Source: an uncultured Clostridiaceae bacterium (GTDB lineage Bacteria > Bacillota > Clostridia > Lachnospirales > Lachnospiraceae). Taken from it: a DNA stretch of 16,594 nucleotides. Below are positions 1 through 7,003 of the stretch, piece after piece. Where the stretch lies: positions 1 to 16,594 of the forward strand of contig CAMWMT010000015.1 in assembly GCA_947175375.1 (NCBI GenBank), in the 5' to 3' direction. Position 1 is the first letter of the stretch. Each line of letters starts with the position of its first letter. Both the position numbers and the translations under genes were made by a program. The notes beneath the pieces were generated by a model. It did no database searches. It saw nothing but the letters and a program-made list of their open reading frames with translations, and had not been told where the DNA came from.

Positions 1-63
1 TATAGTAAAAAACACCACTATTAAACTCATCACGACACTCAACATAAACACCAACCACCACAT
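1..63 (-). CDS. Divergent membrane protein, N-terminus only (cut by window edge)
   Basis: Read on the minus strand from the ATG at 63-61, the frame is open to the window edge for 21 codons. Every residue except one threonine and two serines is hydrophobic (it begins MWWLVFMLSVVMS), which is what a first transmembrane helix or uncleaved signal anchor looks like. The plus strand here is almost free of G, so the minus strand is G/T rich, as expected for Val/Leu/Phe/Met codons. An in-frame TAG lies two codons upstream, so the frame cannot start much earlier. The ATG at 45-43 (residue 7) is an alternative start, with GGTGG-like bases before it; no good ribosome site precedes the first ATG. Its product cannot be named. 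Position suggests a membrane protein divergent from the ula operon, possibly a sensor or regulator. A chance hydrophobic frame is the alternative. Confidence 0.5.
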   Translation of the reverse strand, partial: MWWLVFMLSVVMSLIVVFFTI

Positions 64-77
64 TCTCTAATATTTTA

Positions 78-106
78 TTGCAATTTGAGGGCATTTACGA
101 TATATT
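78..106 (+). promoter_or_regulatory. Promoter of the ascorbate PTS operon
   Basis: TTGCAA (78-83) and TATATT (101-106) are separated by exactly 17 bases, a good sigma-A arrangement. Transcription would start near 113, leaving a leader of about 30 bases before ulaG. It lies in the short gap between the divergent partial gene and ulaG. Confidence 0.6.
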
Positions 107-113
107 TAGGGCA
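84..113. promoter_or_regulatory. Direct repeat around the -10 box, candidate operator
   Basis: AGGGCA occurs at 88-93 and again at 108-113, each preceded by a TTT-rich stretch (TTTGAGGGCA and TTTAGGGCA). The copies are 20 bases apart, close to two helical turns, and flank the -10 hexamer. A repressor bound here would block transcription of the ula operon. The DeoR-family protein encoded at 4473-5252 is a candidate ligand; that link is inference. Confidence 0.35.
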
Positions 114-145
114 GAAATAAAGAAAGCAAAAGGAGGAACAATGAA

Positions 146-1249
146 ATGAGCAAGGTTTCTGAGATGACCCGGGAAAGCTGGATCATGAGTACATTTCCTG
201 AGTGGGGTACCTGGCTGGTCGAAGATATTGAAAATGAAGTAGTCGAGCCGGGTAATGTAGCAATGTGGTGGCTGGGATGTACCGGCGTGTGGTTTAAGAC
301 TCCGGGAGGAGCAAATATTACAATTGACCTGTGGTGCGGCAATGGAAAACGTACGCACGGCGACGGCAAGATGAAAGTCGGACACCAGATGGCGAATATG
401 TGCGGCGGGCGTGCTATGCAGCCTAACCTGCGTAATGTACCATTCGTGATCGATCCTTTCGCGTTCAAACAGGTGGATGCGGTGCTCGCAACCCATTATC
501 ATCAGGATCACATGTCTGCGGAATGGGCAGCCCATGTACTGCAGAGTAAGATGACCACAACAGACGAGAATGGAAAGGAGATTCCGGTACCGTTCATCGG
601 ACCAAAGAAGTCCGTAGAGACGTGGGTGAAATGGGGCGTCCCGGAAGACCGCTGTGTGACTGTGAAGCCGGGAGATGTGATTAAGATCAAAGATATCGAG
701 ATCGTATGCCTCGACAGCTTTGACCGTACCTGTATCGTTACCACGGATAAGACCGGACCGGATCGTGAGGAACTGACCGGCGTGTGCCCGACGGACATGG
801 ATGAGAAGGCAGTCAATTATCTGGTAAAGACACCGGGCGGCAACATCTATCATTCAGGAGATTCACATTTCTCGATCTACTTTGCAAAACATGGCAAGGA
901 TCATGACATTGATGTGGCATTCGGATCTTTTGGCGAGAACCCCATCGGCATGCAGGATAAGATGACTTCCATCGACGTTCTGCGCAGGGCTGAGAATCTG
1001 CAGTGTAAAGTTGTCGATCCGATCCACTGGGATGTATGGACCAATTTCCAGGCGGATTGTGAAGAGATCAAGCTTCTGTATGATTTTAAGAAAGACCGCA
1101 ATGAGTACAAGTTCCATCCATTCTTCTGGCAGGTTGGCGGCAAATATGTATATCCGCAGGATAAAGACAAGATCTACTACCATCACCGCAGAGGTTTTGA
1201 GGATTGCTTTGAAGCTCCACAGAACATCCCATACAGGTCCTGCCTGTAA
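146..1249 (+). CDS. ulaG: L-ascorbate-6-phosphate lactonase (UlaG family)
   Basis: A cytoplasmic metallo-beta-lactamase-fold hydrolase expected to open the lactone ring of L-ascorbate 6-phosphate made by the PTS, giving 3-keto-L-gulonate 6-phosphate. The 367-residue protein resembles E. coli UlaG (354 aa) along its whole length. Shared features include an N-terminus near MSKV.SMTRESW, the MWWLGCTG motif (40-47), the metal motif HYHQDH (117-122) and HSGDSH (236-241, Asp239 the likely metal bridge). Close to His294 the usual FHHDIW is IHWDVW, so the first His is kept and the second is Trp. The start at 146 follows AGGAGG (131-136) by 9 bases; the ATG at 141 hits a stop after two codons. First gene of the PTS operon. 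Substrate could be another sugar-acid lactone phosphate; family assignment is firm. Confidence 0.93.
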   Translation: MSKVSEMTRESWIMSTFPEWGTWLVEDIENEVVEPGNVAMWWLGCTGVWFKTPGGANITIDLWCGNGKRTHGDGKMKVGHQMANMCGGRAMQPNLRNVPFVIDPFAFKQVDAVLATHYHQDHMSAEWAAHVLQSKMTTTDENGKEIPVPFIGPKKSVETWVKWGVPEDRCVTVKPGDVIKIKDIEIVCLDSFDRTCIVTTDKTGPDREELTGVCPTDMDEKAVNYLVKTPGGNIYHSGDSHFSIYFAKHGKDHDIDVAFGSFGENPIGMQDKMTSIDVLRRAENLQCKVVDPIHWDVWTNFQADCEEIKLLYDFKKDRNEYKFHPFFWQVGGKYVYPQDKDKIYYHHRRGFEDCFEAPQNIPYRSCL

Positions 1250-1270
1250 GAAAAGAAAGGGGGAGGCTTT

Positions 1271-1756
1271 ATGTCTACTGTATTACAGACGATCGTTGAA
1301 AAGAAACATTATCGTTTTATTGACGGCGAGGGAGTTACTTGGCAGGATGCGATTCGCTTAAGTGCGGAGTCCCTGGTCGCAGACGGTAGTGTAGATGCTG
1401 ATTATTATAAACAGATCGTTGCATGTGTTGAGAAATACGGGCCTTATGTAGTGTTTGAACATAATGTGGCTATGCCTCATACACAGGAAAATGCAACCGG
1501 CGCCCATAAGACCGGGATCGGCTTCATGGTATCAGAAAAGATGATCGATTTTGGTGAGGATGAGGATGGGGAGAAGAAAGAAGCAAATCTCTTCTTTACT
1601 CTTTCTTCTACGAATCCTGACGAACATATGAATAATATTCAGCAGCTTTCCGCGATTTTTATGAATGATGCGCTTCTGGATGCGCTGGCAGCAGCCAGGA
1701 CGCCGGAAGAGATTCTGGAAGCAGAGAAAAAGTACCCATGCGAAGAAGAGTTTTAA
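1271..1756 (+). CDS. ulaC: PTS ascorbate-type IIA component
   Basis: The cytoplasmic EIIA protein passes phosphate from HPr to the IIB protein of the same system. The 161-residue length fits the mannitol/fructose-like IIA fold of UlaC (about 154 aa). The phosphorylated histidine should be His70 in NVAMPHTQ, matching the AMPH motif of UlaC. The middle region 84-112 (fMVSEKMIDFGEDEDG, then LFFTLSS) and the C-terminal helix fit the fold. The segment around 95-103 is unusually acidic. A strong ribosome site (GGGGGAGG, ending at 1266) precedes the start, 21 bases after ulaG. It lies between the lactonase and the IIC gene, so it is an integral part of the operon. Confidence 0.88.
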   Translation: MSTVLQTIVEKKHYRFIDGEGVTWQDAIRLSAESLVADGSVDADYYKQIVACVEKYGPYVVFEHNVAMPHTQENATGAHKTGIGFMVSEKMIDFGEDEDGEKKEANLFFTLSSTNPDEHMNNIQQLSAIFMNDALLDALAAARTPEEILEAEKKYPCEEEF

Positions 1757-1790
1757 GAAACCGTTGTATGGCTGAAAAAGGAGAGAGATT

Positions 1791-3290
1791 ATGGTAGTAT
1801 TGGATATATTAAATGCAGTATGGACCTTTTTTGCGACTTATGTTCTGCAGAAGGCTCCGTATATGGTAGGTTTTCTGACTCTGCTGGGCTATTGTCTGAT
1901 GGGGAAAAAGTGGTATGATACCCTTGCCGGAACCTTGAAGGCGATCATTGGTATGCTGATCCTGAATGCGGGTTCTAGCGGACTGACCAGCACGTTCCGT
2001 CCGATTCTTGCGGGACTGAAAGACCGTTTCAATCTGACCGCATGCGTGATCGACCCATATTATGGGCAGAATGCGGTAACGGCAGGTGTGGAAGAAGTCT
2101 TTGGAAAAGGCTTTTCACAGGCGATGACACTTCTTCTGATCGCGTTCATCGTGAATATCGTGCTGGTTCGCTTTAACAAGCTTACCAAATGTCGTGCTCT
2201 GTTTACTACAGGCCATGTACAGGTGCAGCAGGCAGCGACTGCTTACTGGCTGATTATGTTCGCACTGCCGGGACTTTTGTCCAACAATGTGGCGCTGATG
2301 GTAGTCATGGCTGTGATTCTTGGTGCTTACTGGGCAGTAGGTGCGAACCTGACCATCAAGCCGATGCAGGAGCTGAGCGAAGGCGCGGGCTTTGCCATCG
2401 CACACCAGCAGATGTTTGGTATCCGTCTTGCATATTTCCTGTCTGACAAGCTATTTGGCGATCAGGGTGGAAAACGTAAAGTGAAAAAAGTCGGAGAGAT
2501 GGAGATGCCGGGCTTCTTCTCGATCTTCAATGAAAATATGGTATGTACCGCAATCCTGATGACGGTATTCTTTGGTATCATCATGGCGATTATCGGCAAG
2601 CCGTTCTTCGTGGAGACTGGTGCGACTACAGAGACAGAAAACTTTGCATATTACTGCTTCAATACGTCTCTGAATTTTGCAGTCTATCTGGCAATCCTGC
2701 AGCTTGGTGTCCGTACGTTCGTAACAGAGCTGACTGCTTCCTTCCAGGGTATTGCAGATAAGTTGCTTCCGTCCTCTATTCCTGGCGTTGACTGTGCAGT
2801 CTGCTTCGGTTTTGGTGATTCCAATGCGGTTACTTTCGGATTCCTTGCTGGTCTTGTAGGACAGATCGTTGCGATCCTTGCGCTGATCGTGATGGGTTCC
2901 CCGACGATCATCATCTGTGGTTTCGTGCCGGTATTCTTCGACAATGCGACCATGGGTCTGGTAGCCAACGAAAAGGGCGGCCTGAAGGCGTGCCTGATCA
3001 TTCCATTCATTGCAGGCCTTGTGCAGGTCTTTGGTGCGGCGCTGATCGCAGGCTGGGTAGGACTGGCAGAATACGGCGGATATCTTGGCATGTTTGACTG
3101 GGATACCGTATGGCCGATCTTCACGGTGCTCATGCGTTATGCAGGATACATTGGTGTTGCAGTGGTTGTGCTCGTACTGCTGGCAATTCCGCAGATCGAA
3201 TACCGCATGGATCCGGAAGGCTATTTCCTGATTACGGAAGATTACGACGCTTATGTGGAACATAAGGCAAAAAGGGCTGCGGCAAATTAA
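1791..3290 (+). CDS. ulaA: PTS ascorbate-type IIC permease
   Basis: The membrane-embedded EIIC transporter binds and translocates L-ascorbate (or a related sugar acid) while it is phosphorylated by IIB. The 499-residue protein is strongly hydrophobic, with roughly ten or more membrane segments. It shares UlaA family landmarks: LGYCLMGKKWYDTLAGTLK near the N-terminus, LNAGSSGLTSTFRP (about 58-71), TTGHVQVQQAA, KPMQELSEGAGFAIAHQQMFG and FFDNATMGLVANEKGG. It is about 35 residues longer than E. coli UlaA; the extra length is mainly in the loop near 222-236 and a charged C-terminal tail (about 468-499) that should be cytoplasmic. AAGGAG (1778-1783) precedes the ATG. IIA and IIB are separate genes on either side, the usual ula arrangement. 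Confidence 0.92.
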   Translation: MVVLDILNAVWTFFATYVLQKAPYMVGFLTLLGYCLMGKKWYDTLAGTLKAIIGMLILNAGSSGLTSTFRPILAGLKDRFNLTACVIDPYYGQNAVTAGVEEVFGKGFSQAMTLLLIAFIVNIVLVRFNKLTKCRALFTTGHVQVQQAATAYWLIMFALPGLLSNNVALMVVMAVILGAYWAVGANLTIKPMQELSEGAGFAIAHQQMFGIRLAYFLSDKLFGDQGGKRKVKKVGEMEMPGFFSIFNENMVCTAILMTVFFGIIMAIIGKPFFVETGATTETENFAYYCFNTSLNFAVYLAILQLGVRTFVTELTASFQGIADKLLPSSIPGVDCAVCFGFGDSNAVTFGFLAGLVGQIVAILALIVMGSPTIIICGFVPVFFDNATMGLVANEKGGLKACLIIPFIAGLVQVFGAALIAGWVGLAEYGGYLGMFDWDTVWPIFTVLMRYAGYIGVAVVVLVLLAIPQIEYRMDPEGYFLITEDYDAYVEHKAKRAAAN

Positions 3291-3329
3291 GGTTAAAATA
3301 AAAATTATATAAATAAAGGAGACAATATT

Positions 3330-3638
3330 ATGGCTAAACTTGATGGAAAGAAACTTTTGGCTTGCTGCGCGAACGGCGCAGGCTCTTCTCTGATGATGGA
3401 GAATGCGATCAAAAAGGTAATGACAAAATACGGGATCAAACCGTCAGAGCTGCGTCACTGCCCGGTATCGGAAGGCAAGACTGCTGCCCGTAACTATGAT
3501 GTGGTGTTCTGTGCGCGTACTTTTGTAAAGACCTTTGACGGAGTTGAGAAGAACGGCACAGTTCTGATCCCTCTGAAAAACGTAATGTCTGCGCAGGAGA
3601 TTGAGGCAGCGCTGAAAGAAGCAGATCTGTTAGATTAA
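3330..3638 (+). CDS. ulaB: PTS ascorbate-type IIB component
   Basis: The small cytoplasmic EIIB protein (102 aa, normal for the family) takes phosphate from IIA on a cysteine and gives it to the sugar bound by UlaA. The phosphocysteine loop is CCANGAGSS (12-20), with Cys13 in the position of the family's CGNGxGSS motif; Cys12 is an additional cysteine next to it. The rest fits a small Rossmann-like IIB fold, with alternating strands such as YDVVFCART and TVLIPLKNVMS. AAAGGAG (3315-3321) lies 8 bases before the ATG. It is the last gene of the operon and is followed directly by a strong terminator. Confidence 0.9.
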   Translation: MAKLDGKKLLACCANGAGSSLMMENAIKKVMTKYGIKPSELRHCPVSEGKTAARNYDVVFCARTFVKTFDGVEKNGTVLIPLKNVMSAQEIEAALKEADLLD

Positions 3639-3644
3639 AAAAAT

Positions 3645-3699
3645 AAAAAACGGTCCTGGGCAATATATAAACTTATATATTTCTCAGGGCCGTTTTTTT
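3645..3699 (+). terminator. Rho-independent terminator of the ula operon
   Basis: A very long stem starts only 6 bases after the ulaB stop codon. AAAAAACGG (3645-3653) pairs with CCGTTTTTT (3690-3698). Pairing continues inward through CCTGGG and an A/T-rich arm, giving roughly 24 pairs with a couple of wobbles and one mismatch. The A tract on one side and T tract on the other would let it work in both directions. Confidence 0.9.
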
Positions 3700-3750
3700 A
3701 TTAGCTATGGGCAGAGTTTTTGATTGACGCGCAAAGGAGTTTAGGATAAT

Positions 3751-4437
3751 ATGATAAAAACAGTAATTTTTGATGTGGACAATACTTTGTACAGTTATAC
3801 TGACGCCCACGAAGCAGCATTTGAAGCATTATCCATGTATGCGGATAAAAAATTAGGACTGTCCAGGGATGTTTTTGAATGTCTGCACAAAAAGACGGAA
3901 GATACGTTGAGAGAGTATATGGGCAATGTGGCTGCACTGCATAATCGTTGTATCCGGTATCAGATCATGTTGGAAAGCCAGGGGCTGCCGTTGTATCCGC
4001 ACGTGCTGGAGATGAATGATCTTTACTGGGATATCCTGTTGAAAGCGGCAGTTCCATCTCCTGGTGTTCCGGAAGCATTAAAGAGATTAAAAAGGCAGGG
4101 AATCCATATTGGAATCGGAACTGATATGACGGCAAGGATGCAGTTCAAAAAGCTTGCGGTACTTGGCCTGCTTTCTCATATTGATTTTCTTGTGTCCAGT
4201 GAAGAGGCGGGAGCAGAAAAGCCGGAGAAGGCATTTTTTGCGCGTTGTTTGGATAAGGCAGGAGTTCCGGGACAGGAGTGCCTGTTCGTGGGGGACAGCC
4301 TGAAAAAAGATGTTTACGGGGCAATGAATGCAGGGCTGAGAGCAGCATGGTATTGTCCCAAAGGAGATCCGGCACAGACGGATGTGCTGATGATCACGGA
4401 TATGGCGCAGCTGCCGCAGACGGTATCGGCGCTGTAA
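3751..4437 (+). CDS. HAD-family phosphatase
   Basis: A 228-residue soluble HAD-superfamily hydrolase of the type with a helical cap inserted after motif I (subfamily IA). All four catalytic motifs are visible: DVDNT with Asp8 (nucleophile) and Asp10, Thr124 in GTDM, Lys157 in AEKPEKA, and GDSLKKD with Asp182 and Asp187. It should dephosphorylate a small phosphorylated metabolite, such as a sugar phosphate or nucleotide; sequence alone does not give the substrate. AAAGGAG (3733-3739) precedes the ATG. It lies between the ula terminator and a DeoR-family gene (35-base gap) and is likely cotranscribed with the latter. A role with the sugar-acid pathway or as a nucleotidase is possible but unproven. 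Confidence 0.85.
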   Translation: MIKTVIFDVDNTLYSYTDAHEAAFEALSMYADKKLGLSRDVFECLHKKTEDTLREYMGNVAALHNRCIRYQIMLESQGLPLYPHVLEMNDLYWDILLKAAVPSPGVPEALKRLKRQGIHIGIGTDMTARMQFKKLAVLGLLSHIDFLVSSEEAGAEKPEKAFFARCLDKAGVPGQECLFVGDSLKKDVYGAMNAGLRAAWYCPKGDPAQTDVLMITDMAQLPQTVSAL

Positions 4438-4472
4438 GCTGCCGGAAAACGTTAAAGGAGCTTTGTTATTAT

Positions 4473-5252
4473 ATGAAAAACAACCGAAAAGCTGTTGATG
4501 AACGTCATTTGAAGATCCTGCATATGATTCGGGAACGCGGTGAGGTGAAAGTGGAGGAGCTGGCGAAGATCTTTCAGATTTCACCCATGACAGTCAGGCG
4601 GGATATGCAGTATCTGGAGGAGGAAAAGCTGATCTCCCGTATCCATGGAGGAGCGGTTTCGCTGGAAAAAGCCAATATGCTGCTCTCCCAGGATGAGAAG
4701 ATCGCCATATGCAGAGACCGGATATCGGAATATGCATCCCGTTTTATTGACGACGGCGATACTTTGTTTATTAATGGAAGCAGGACTGCCCTGAACATGT
4801 TGAAATACGCAGGAGATAAAAAGGTGCTTGTGTATACGAATAACTGCTGGGGGATGGGAGAGAAATATCCGGATGAGGTGACGATTCGTTTTACCGGAGG
4901 AGAAGTGCGCAGCAATGTGATGGTCGGTGAGTATGTGATGAGGAATCTGCTGGCCATGACTGCGGACAAGACATTCCTGGGATGTGCGGCTGTCTATGAT
5001 GACGGAGAGTTCCGGTATGATATTCCTACGGAGATCGGTATTAATGAAGCCATGCTCTCCCGGACGACAAAGGGGATCTATATATTGGCGGACCATACGA
5101 AGATCAAGAAACGCGAGTCGCAGGAAAATATCTATGGGAGCTGCGCTTATGACCAGCCCTGCACTCTCATAACAGATGATCAGGCAAATATGACAGTTAT
5201 CAATCAGCTTCGAAGATATGGGATTCATGTAATCATGGTTCCGACAAAATAA
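4473..5252 (+). CDS. DeoR-family transcriptional regulator
   Basis: A 259-residue DNA-binding regulator. The N-terminal DeoR helix-turn-helix spans about 10-62 (RHLKILHMIRERGEVKVEEL, then ISPMTVRRDMQYLE and ISRIHGGA, the diagnostic family block). The C-terminal DeoRC sensor domain, a phosphosugar-isomerase-like fold, follows with LVYTNN (119-124), FTGGEVR (140-146), ADKTFLGCAAV (164-174) and ILADHTKIKK (204-213). Such domains sense phosphorylated sugars. The frame is open further upstream, but the ATG at 4473 is preferred: AAAGGAG (4454-4460) precedes it, the HTH starts at once, and 259 aa is the family norm. E. coli ula genes are repressed by UlaR, also of the DeoR family, so control of the upstream PTS operon is a reasonable inference. 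The downstream nucleoside operon is an alternative target. Confidence 0.9.
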   Translation: MKNNRKAVDERHLKILHMIRERGEVKVEELAKIFQISPMTVRRDMQYLEEEKLISRIHGGAVSLEKANMLLSQDEKIAICRDRISEYASRFIDDGDTLFINGSRTALNMLKYAGDKKVLVYTNNCWGMGEKYPDEVTIRFTGGEVRSNVMVGEYVMRNLLAMTADKTFLGCAAVYDDGEFRYDIPTEIGINEAMLSRTTKGIYILADHTKIKKRESQENIYGSCAYDQPCTLITDDQANMTVINQLRRYGIHVIMVPTK

Positions 5253-5280
5253 TTTTATATGTTTTACGAGGCAAATTGAT

Positions 5281-6102
5281 ATGACAGATATATCACAGTT
5301 ATTTATGTATATTCCCGGAATCATCATTTTTCTGGTTGGTTCCGGCCAAGTAAGAAGCTGGCTTCAGATGCATCGGGCTGAGTTCTGTACAGACGCATCT
5401 GTGGTCAGCTGTAAACATGTAGTGAAAAAGGATAAAAAGGACAGGGAAGTCTACAATTATTATGACGTGGTCGTGGCCTATTGTAATCCTAAAACAAAGC
5501 ATCAGGAGCGGCTGGCTGTTAAATCTCCGACGGAATATGCGCTGGCGCAGCCGGTTCGGATGTATAAAGCAAAAGGCAGCGAAAAGCCGGTGCTTGCTGA
5601 ATATGAGAATGAGTTTTTGTTCCATCCATGGGTGACCATGCTCGGAGGAGCGCTCCTGATTCTTCTTGCCCTGGAAGAGAACCAGGGAAAAGAAATACAG
5701 GCGATGCTCTGTCTATCGGCTATTTTTATTGGTGCAGGTCTGAACCTGGTCTTGAATTATAGATCGCTTAAAAGGCGTGGCCTTCAACCGGTCGACGCCA
5801 TGATCACGGAGATCTACACACGTCAGATATCCAAGGCGACGAAGATACTGAAAGGTGAGAAATATACGTATTACCCTGTTGTCAGGTATGAGTTGAACGG
5901 AAAAGAATACATCCGTCGCTGTAATATCAACTCCAGCGGATCGAATACGTTTAAGACAGGCGAGCATATGACGCTTTATTATGATGCGCAGTCACAGACA
6001 GTGCTGGAGAAACATGCAAGAGCAGGCGCGGCTGTGATCGGAATTCTTCTGGTGCTGATTGGTATTCTTGCAGGAGCTAGTATCCTGTCGGTTCTTATGT
6101 AG
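5281..6102 (+). CDS. Membrane protein with two DUF3592-like halves
   Basis: A 273-residue protein of unknown function. Hydrophobic segments lie at about 7-21, 114-131, 141-159 and 248-271. Between them are two similar soluble parts: residues 33-110 and 172-245. Each runs as a hydrophobic strand (ASVVSCKHVV; DAMITEIYTRQ), a lysine-rich stretch, a tyrosine-rich strand (YYDVVVAY; YYPVVRYELNG), then a turn and a strand ending in a lysine-containing stretch (QPVRMYKAKGSEKPVL; EHMTLYYDAQSQTVL). This is the pattern of DUF3592, here duplicated. Only a weak GAGG ribosome site (5268-5271) precedes the ATG. It follows the DeoR gene by 28 bases and may be its last operon partner. No function can be assigned. 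Confidence 0.7.
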   Translation: MTDISQLFMYIPGIIIFLVGSGQVRSWLQMHRAEFCTDASVVSCKHVVKKDKKDREVYNYYDVVVAYCNPKTKHQERLAVKSPTEYALAQPVRMYKAKGSEKPVLAEYENEFLFHPWVTMLGGALLILLALEENQGKEIQAMLCLSAIFIGAGLNLVLNYRSLKRRGLQPVDAMITEIYTRQISKATKILKGEKYTYYPVVRYELNGKEYIRRCNINSSGSNTFKTGEHMTLYYDAQSQTVLEKHARAGAAVIGILLVLIGILAGASILSVLM

Positions 6103-6191
6103 CGGTAGCAGTTTTCTTGCTTTGCTATGGTTCAGGTTCATAAAAGATAACCAGAAGGATTCTGAAAACACTGTAGAAAAAAGGAAGGGAC

Positions 6192-6211
6192 TATGGTATA
6201 ATATTACCATA
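6192..6211. promoter_or_regulatory. Palindrome over the -10 box, candidate operator
   Basis: TATGGTA (6192-6198) and TACCATA (6205-6211) are perfect inverted copies separated by 6 bases, and the pair covers the whole -10 element and the likely start site. A dimeric repressor bound here would shut off the nucleoside operon. Which regulator binds is not visible from the sequence. Confidence 0.5.
6194..6202 (+). promoter_or_regulatory. Extended -10 promoter of the nucleoside operon
   Basis: TGG followed by a perfect TATAAT (6197-6202) gives a TGnTATAAT extended -10 element. No good -35 box is present (TGTAGA at 6172-6177 is weak and 19 bases away), which is normal for extended -10 promoters. 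Start of transcription would be near 6209, about 87 bases before deoD. Confidence 0.7.
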
Positions 6212-6235
6212 TGCAGGTTATTAACAATAAGAACA

Positions 6236-6279
6236 GGTATTTGAATGCTTCTGTTATCGTGCAGAAAGCAGCAAATACC
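6236..6279 (+). promoter_or_regulatory. Leader mRNA stem-loop before deoD
   Basis: GGTATTTG (6236-6243) pairs perfectly with CAAATACC (6272-6279). Inside, GCTTCTG (6247-6253) pairs with CAGAAAGC (6262-6269) with one bulge, leaving a loop of about 8 bases. The stem ends 4 bases before the deoD ribosome site AAGGAGG (6284-6290). It has no T tract, so it is not a plain terminator. It could stabilise the mRNA or tune translation. Confidence 0.55.
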
Positions 6280-6295
6280 AGACAAGGAGGGTATT

Positions 6296-7003
6296 ATGTC
6301 AACACCACATAACGCAGCGAAGATGGGAGATATTGCAGAGACTGTATTACTGCCGGGAGATCCGCTCCGGGCAAAGGTGATTGCGGACAATTTTCTGACA
6401 GATGCGGTACAGTTTAACACGGTTCGGAACATGTTCGGGTATACCGGAACCTATGAAGGGAAACGGGTGTCGGTCATGGGGACTGGTATGGGTTGTGCGT
6501 CCATCGGTATCTACTCTTATGAGTTGATCCATATGTATGGAGTAAAGAATCTGATCCGTATCGGTTCTTGCGGAGGCATGCAGGAGTATGTGAAACTGGG
6601 GGACATCGTGATGGCAGCAGGTGCCAGCACAGATACTAATTACGCGCATCAGTATCATCTGCCGGGCAGCTTTTCCGCAGTGGCATCTTTCGATCTTCTG
6701 AGTAAGGCTGTGGAGGAAGCAGAGAAGAATCAGTTCCCGTATATCGTGGGGAATGTGCTTTCTTCTGATATTTTCTATAATGAGACGCCGGAGTGGAAGG
6801 ACTGGGCGAAGATGGGCGTTCTGGCAGCAGAGATGGAGAGTTTTGCCCTGTACTGTAATGCAGCACGTGCCGGAGTCCGGGCACTTGGAATCTTCACGGT
6901 ATCTGATTCCATGGTATCGCAGGAAGAGATGTCCGCAGAAGAGCGTCAGAATGGCTTTACCAATATGATGAAAGTGGCTCTGGGAGTCGCTGTACAGTTA
7001 TGA
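6296..7003 (+). CDS. deoD: Purine nucleoside phosphorylase, DeoD type
   Basis: A cytoplasmic hexameric PNP that splits purine (deoxy)ribonucleosides with phosphate into free base and (deoxy)ribose 1-phosphate. The 235-residue length is standard. Family residues are in place: His5 in TPHN, the phosphate loop LPGDPLRAK (19-27), RIGSCG (88-93), AEMES (178-182, with Glu179 and Glu181) and the catalytic Asp204 with Arg217 (TVSDSM, EERQ). Asp at 204 in this motif suits 6-amino as well as 6-oxo purines. The frame opens at 6245, but the ATG at 6296 is preferred because it follows AAGGAGG (6284-6290) and the family N-terminus begins there. It is the first gene of the nucleoside operon and overlaps the next gene by 4 bases. 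Confidence 0.95.
   Translation: MSTPHNAAKMGDIAETVLLPGDPLRAKVIADNFLTDAVQFNTVRNMFGYTGTYEGKRVSVMGTGMGCASIGIYSYELIHMYGVKNLIRIGSCGGMQEYVKLGDIVMAAGASTDTNYAHQYHLPGSFSAVASFDLLSKAVEEAEKNQFPYIVGNVLSSDIFYNETPEWKDWAKMGVLAAEMESFALYCNAARAGVRALGIFTVSDSMVSQEEMSAEERQNGFTNMMKVALGVAVQL

Noticed and set aside
2451..3263. Long open minus-strand frame (270 codons) opposite ulaA
   Set aside because: It mirrors the well-recognised IIC gene, has no protein-family features and is rich in His/Arg/Asn runs typical of antisense shadows.
4278..4472. Upstream extension of the DeoR-family gene into the HAD gene
   Set aside because: The extra 65 residues are an out-of-frame reading of the HAD gene with no family match, whereas the ATG at 4473 has AAAGGAG upstream and gives the usual 259-residue length.
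6103..6130. Terminator after the DUF3592-like gene
   Set aside because: Only a 5-bp pairing (TAGCA/TGCTA) around a T-rich loop was found, too weak to call.
6103..6295. Purine riboswitch upstream of deoD
   Set aside because: The leader has a stem-loop but not the three-way junction with the conserved TATA/TTTCTACC-type loops of that riboswitch.
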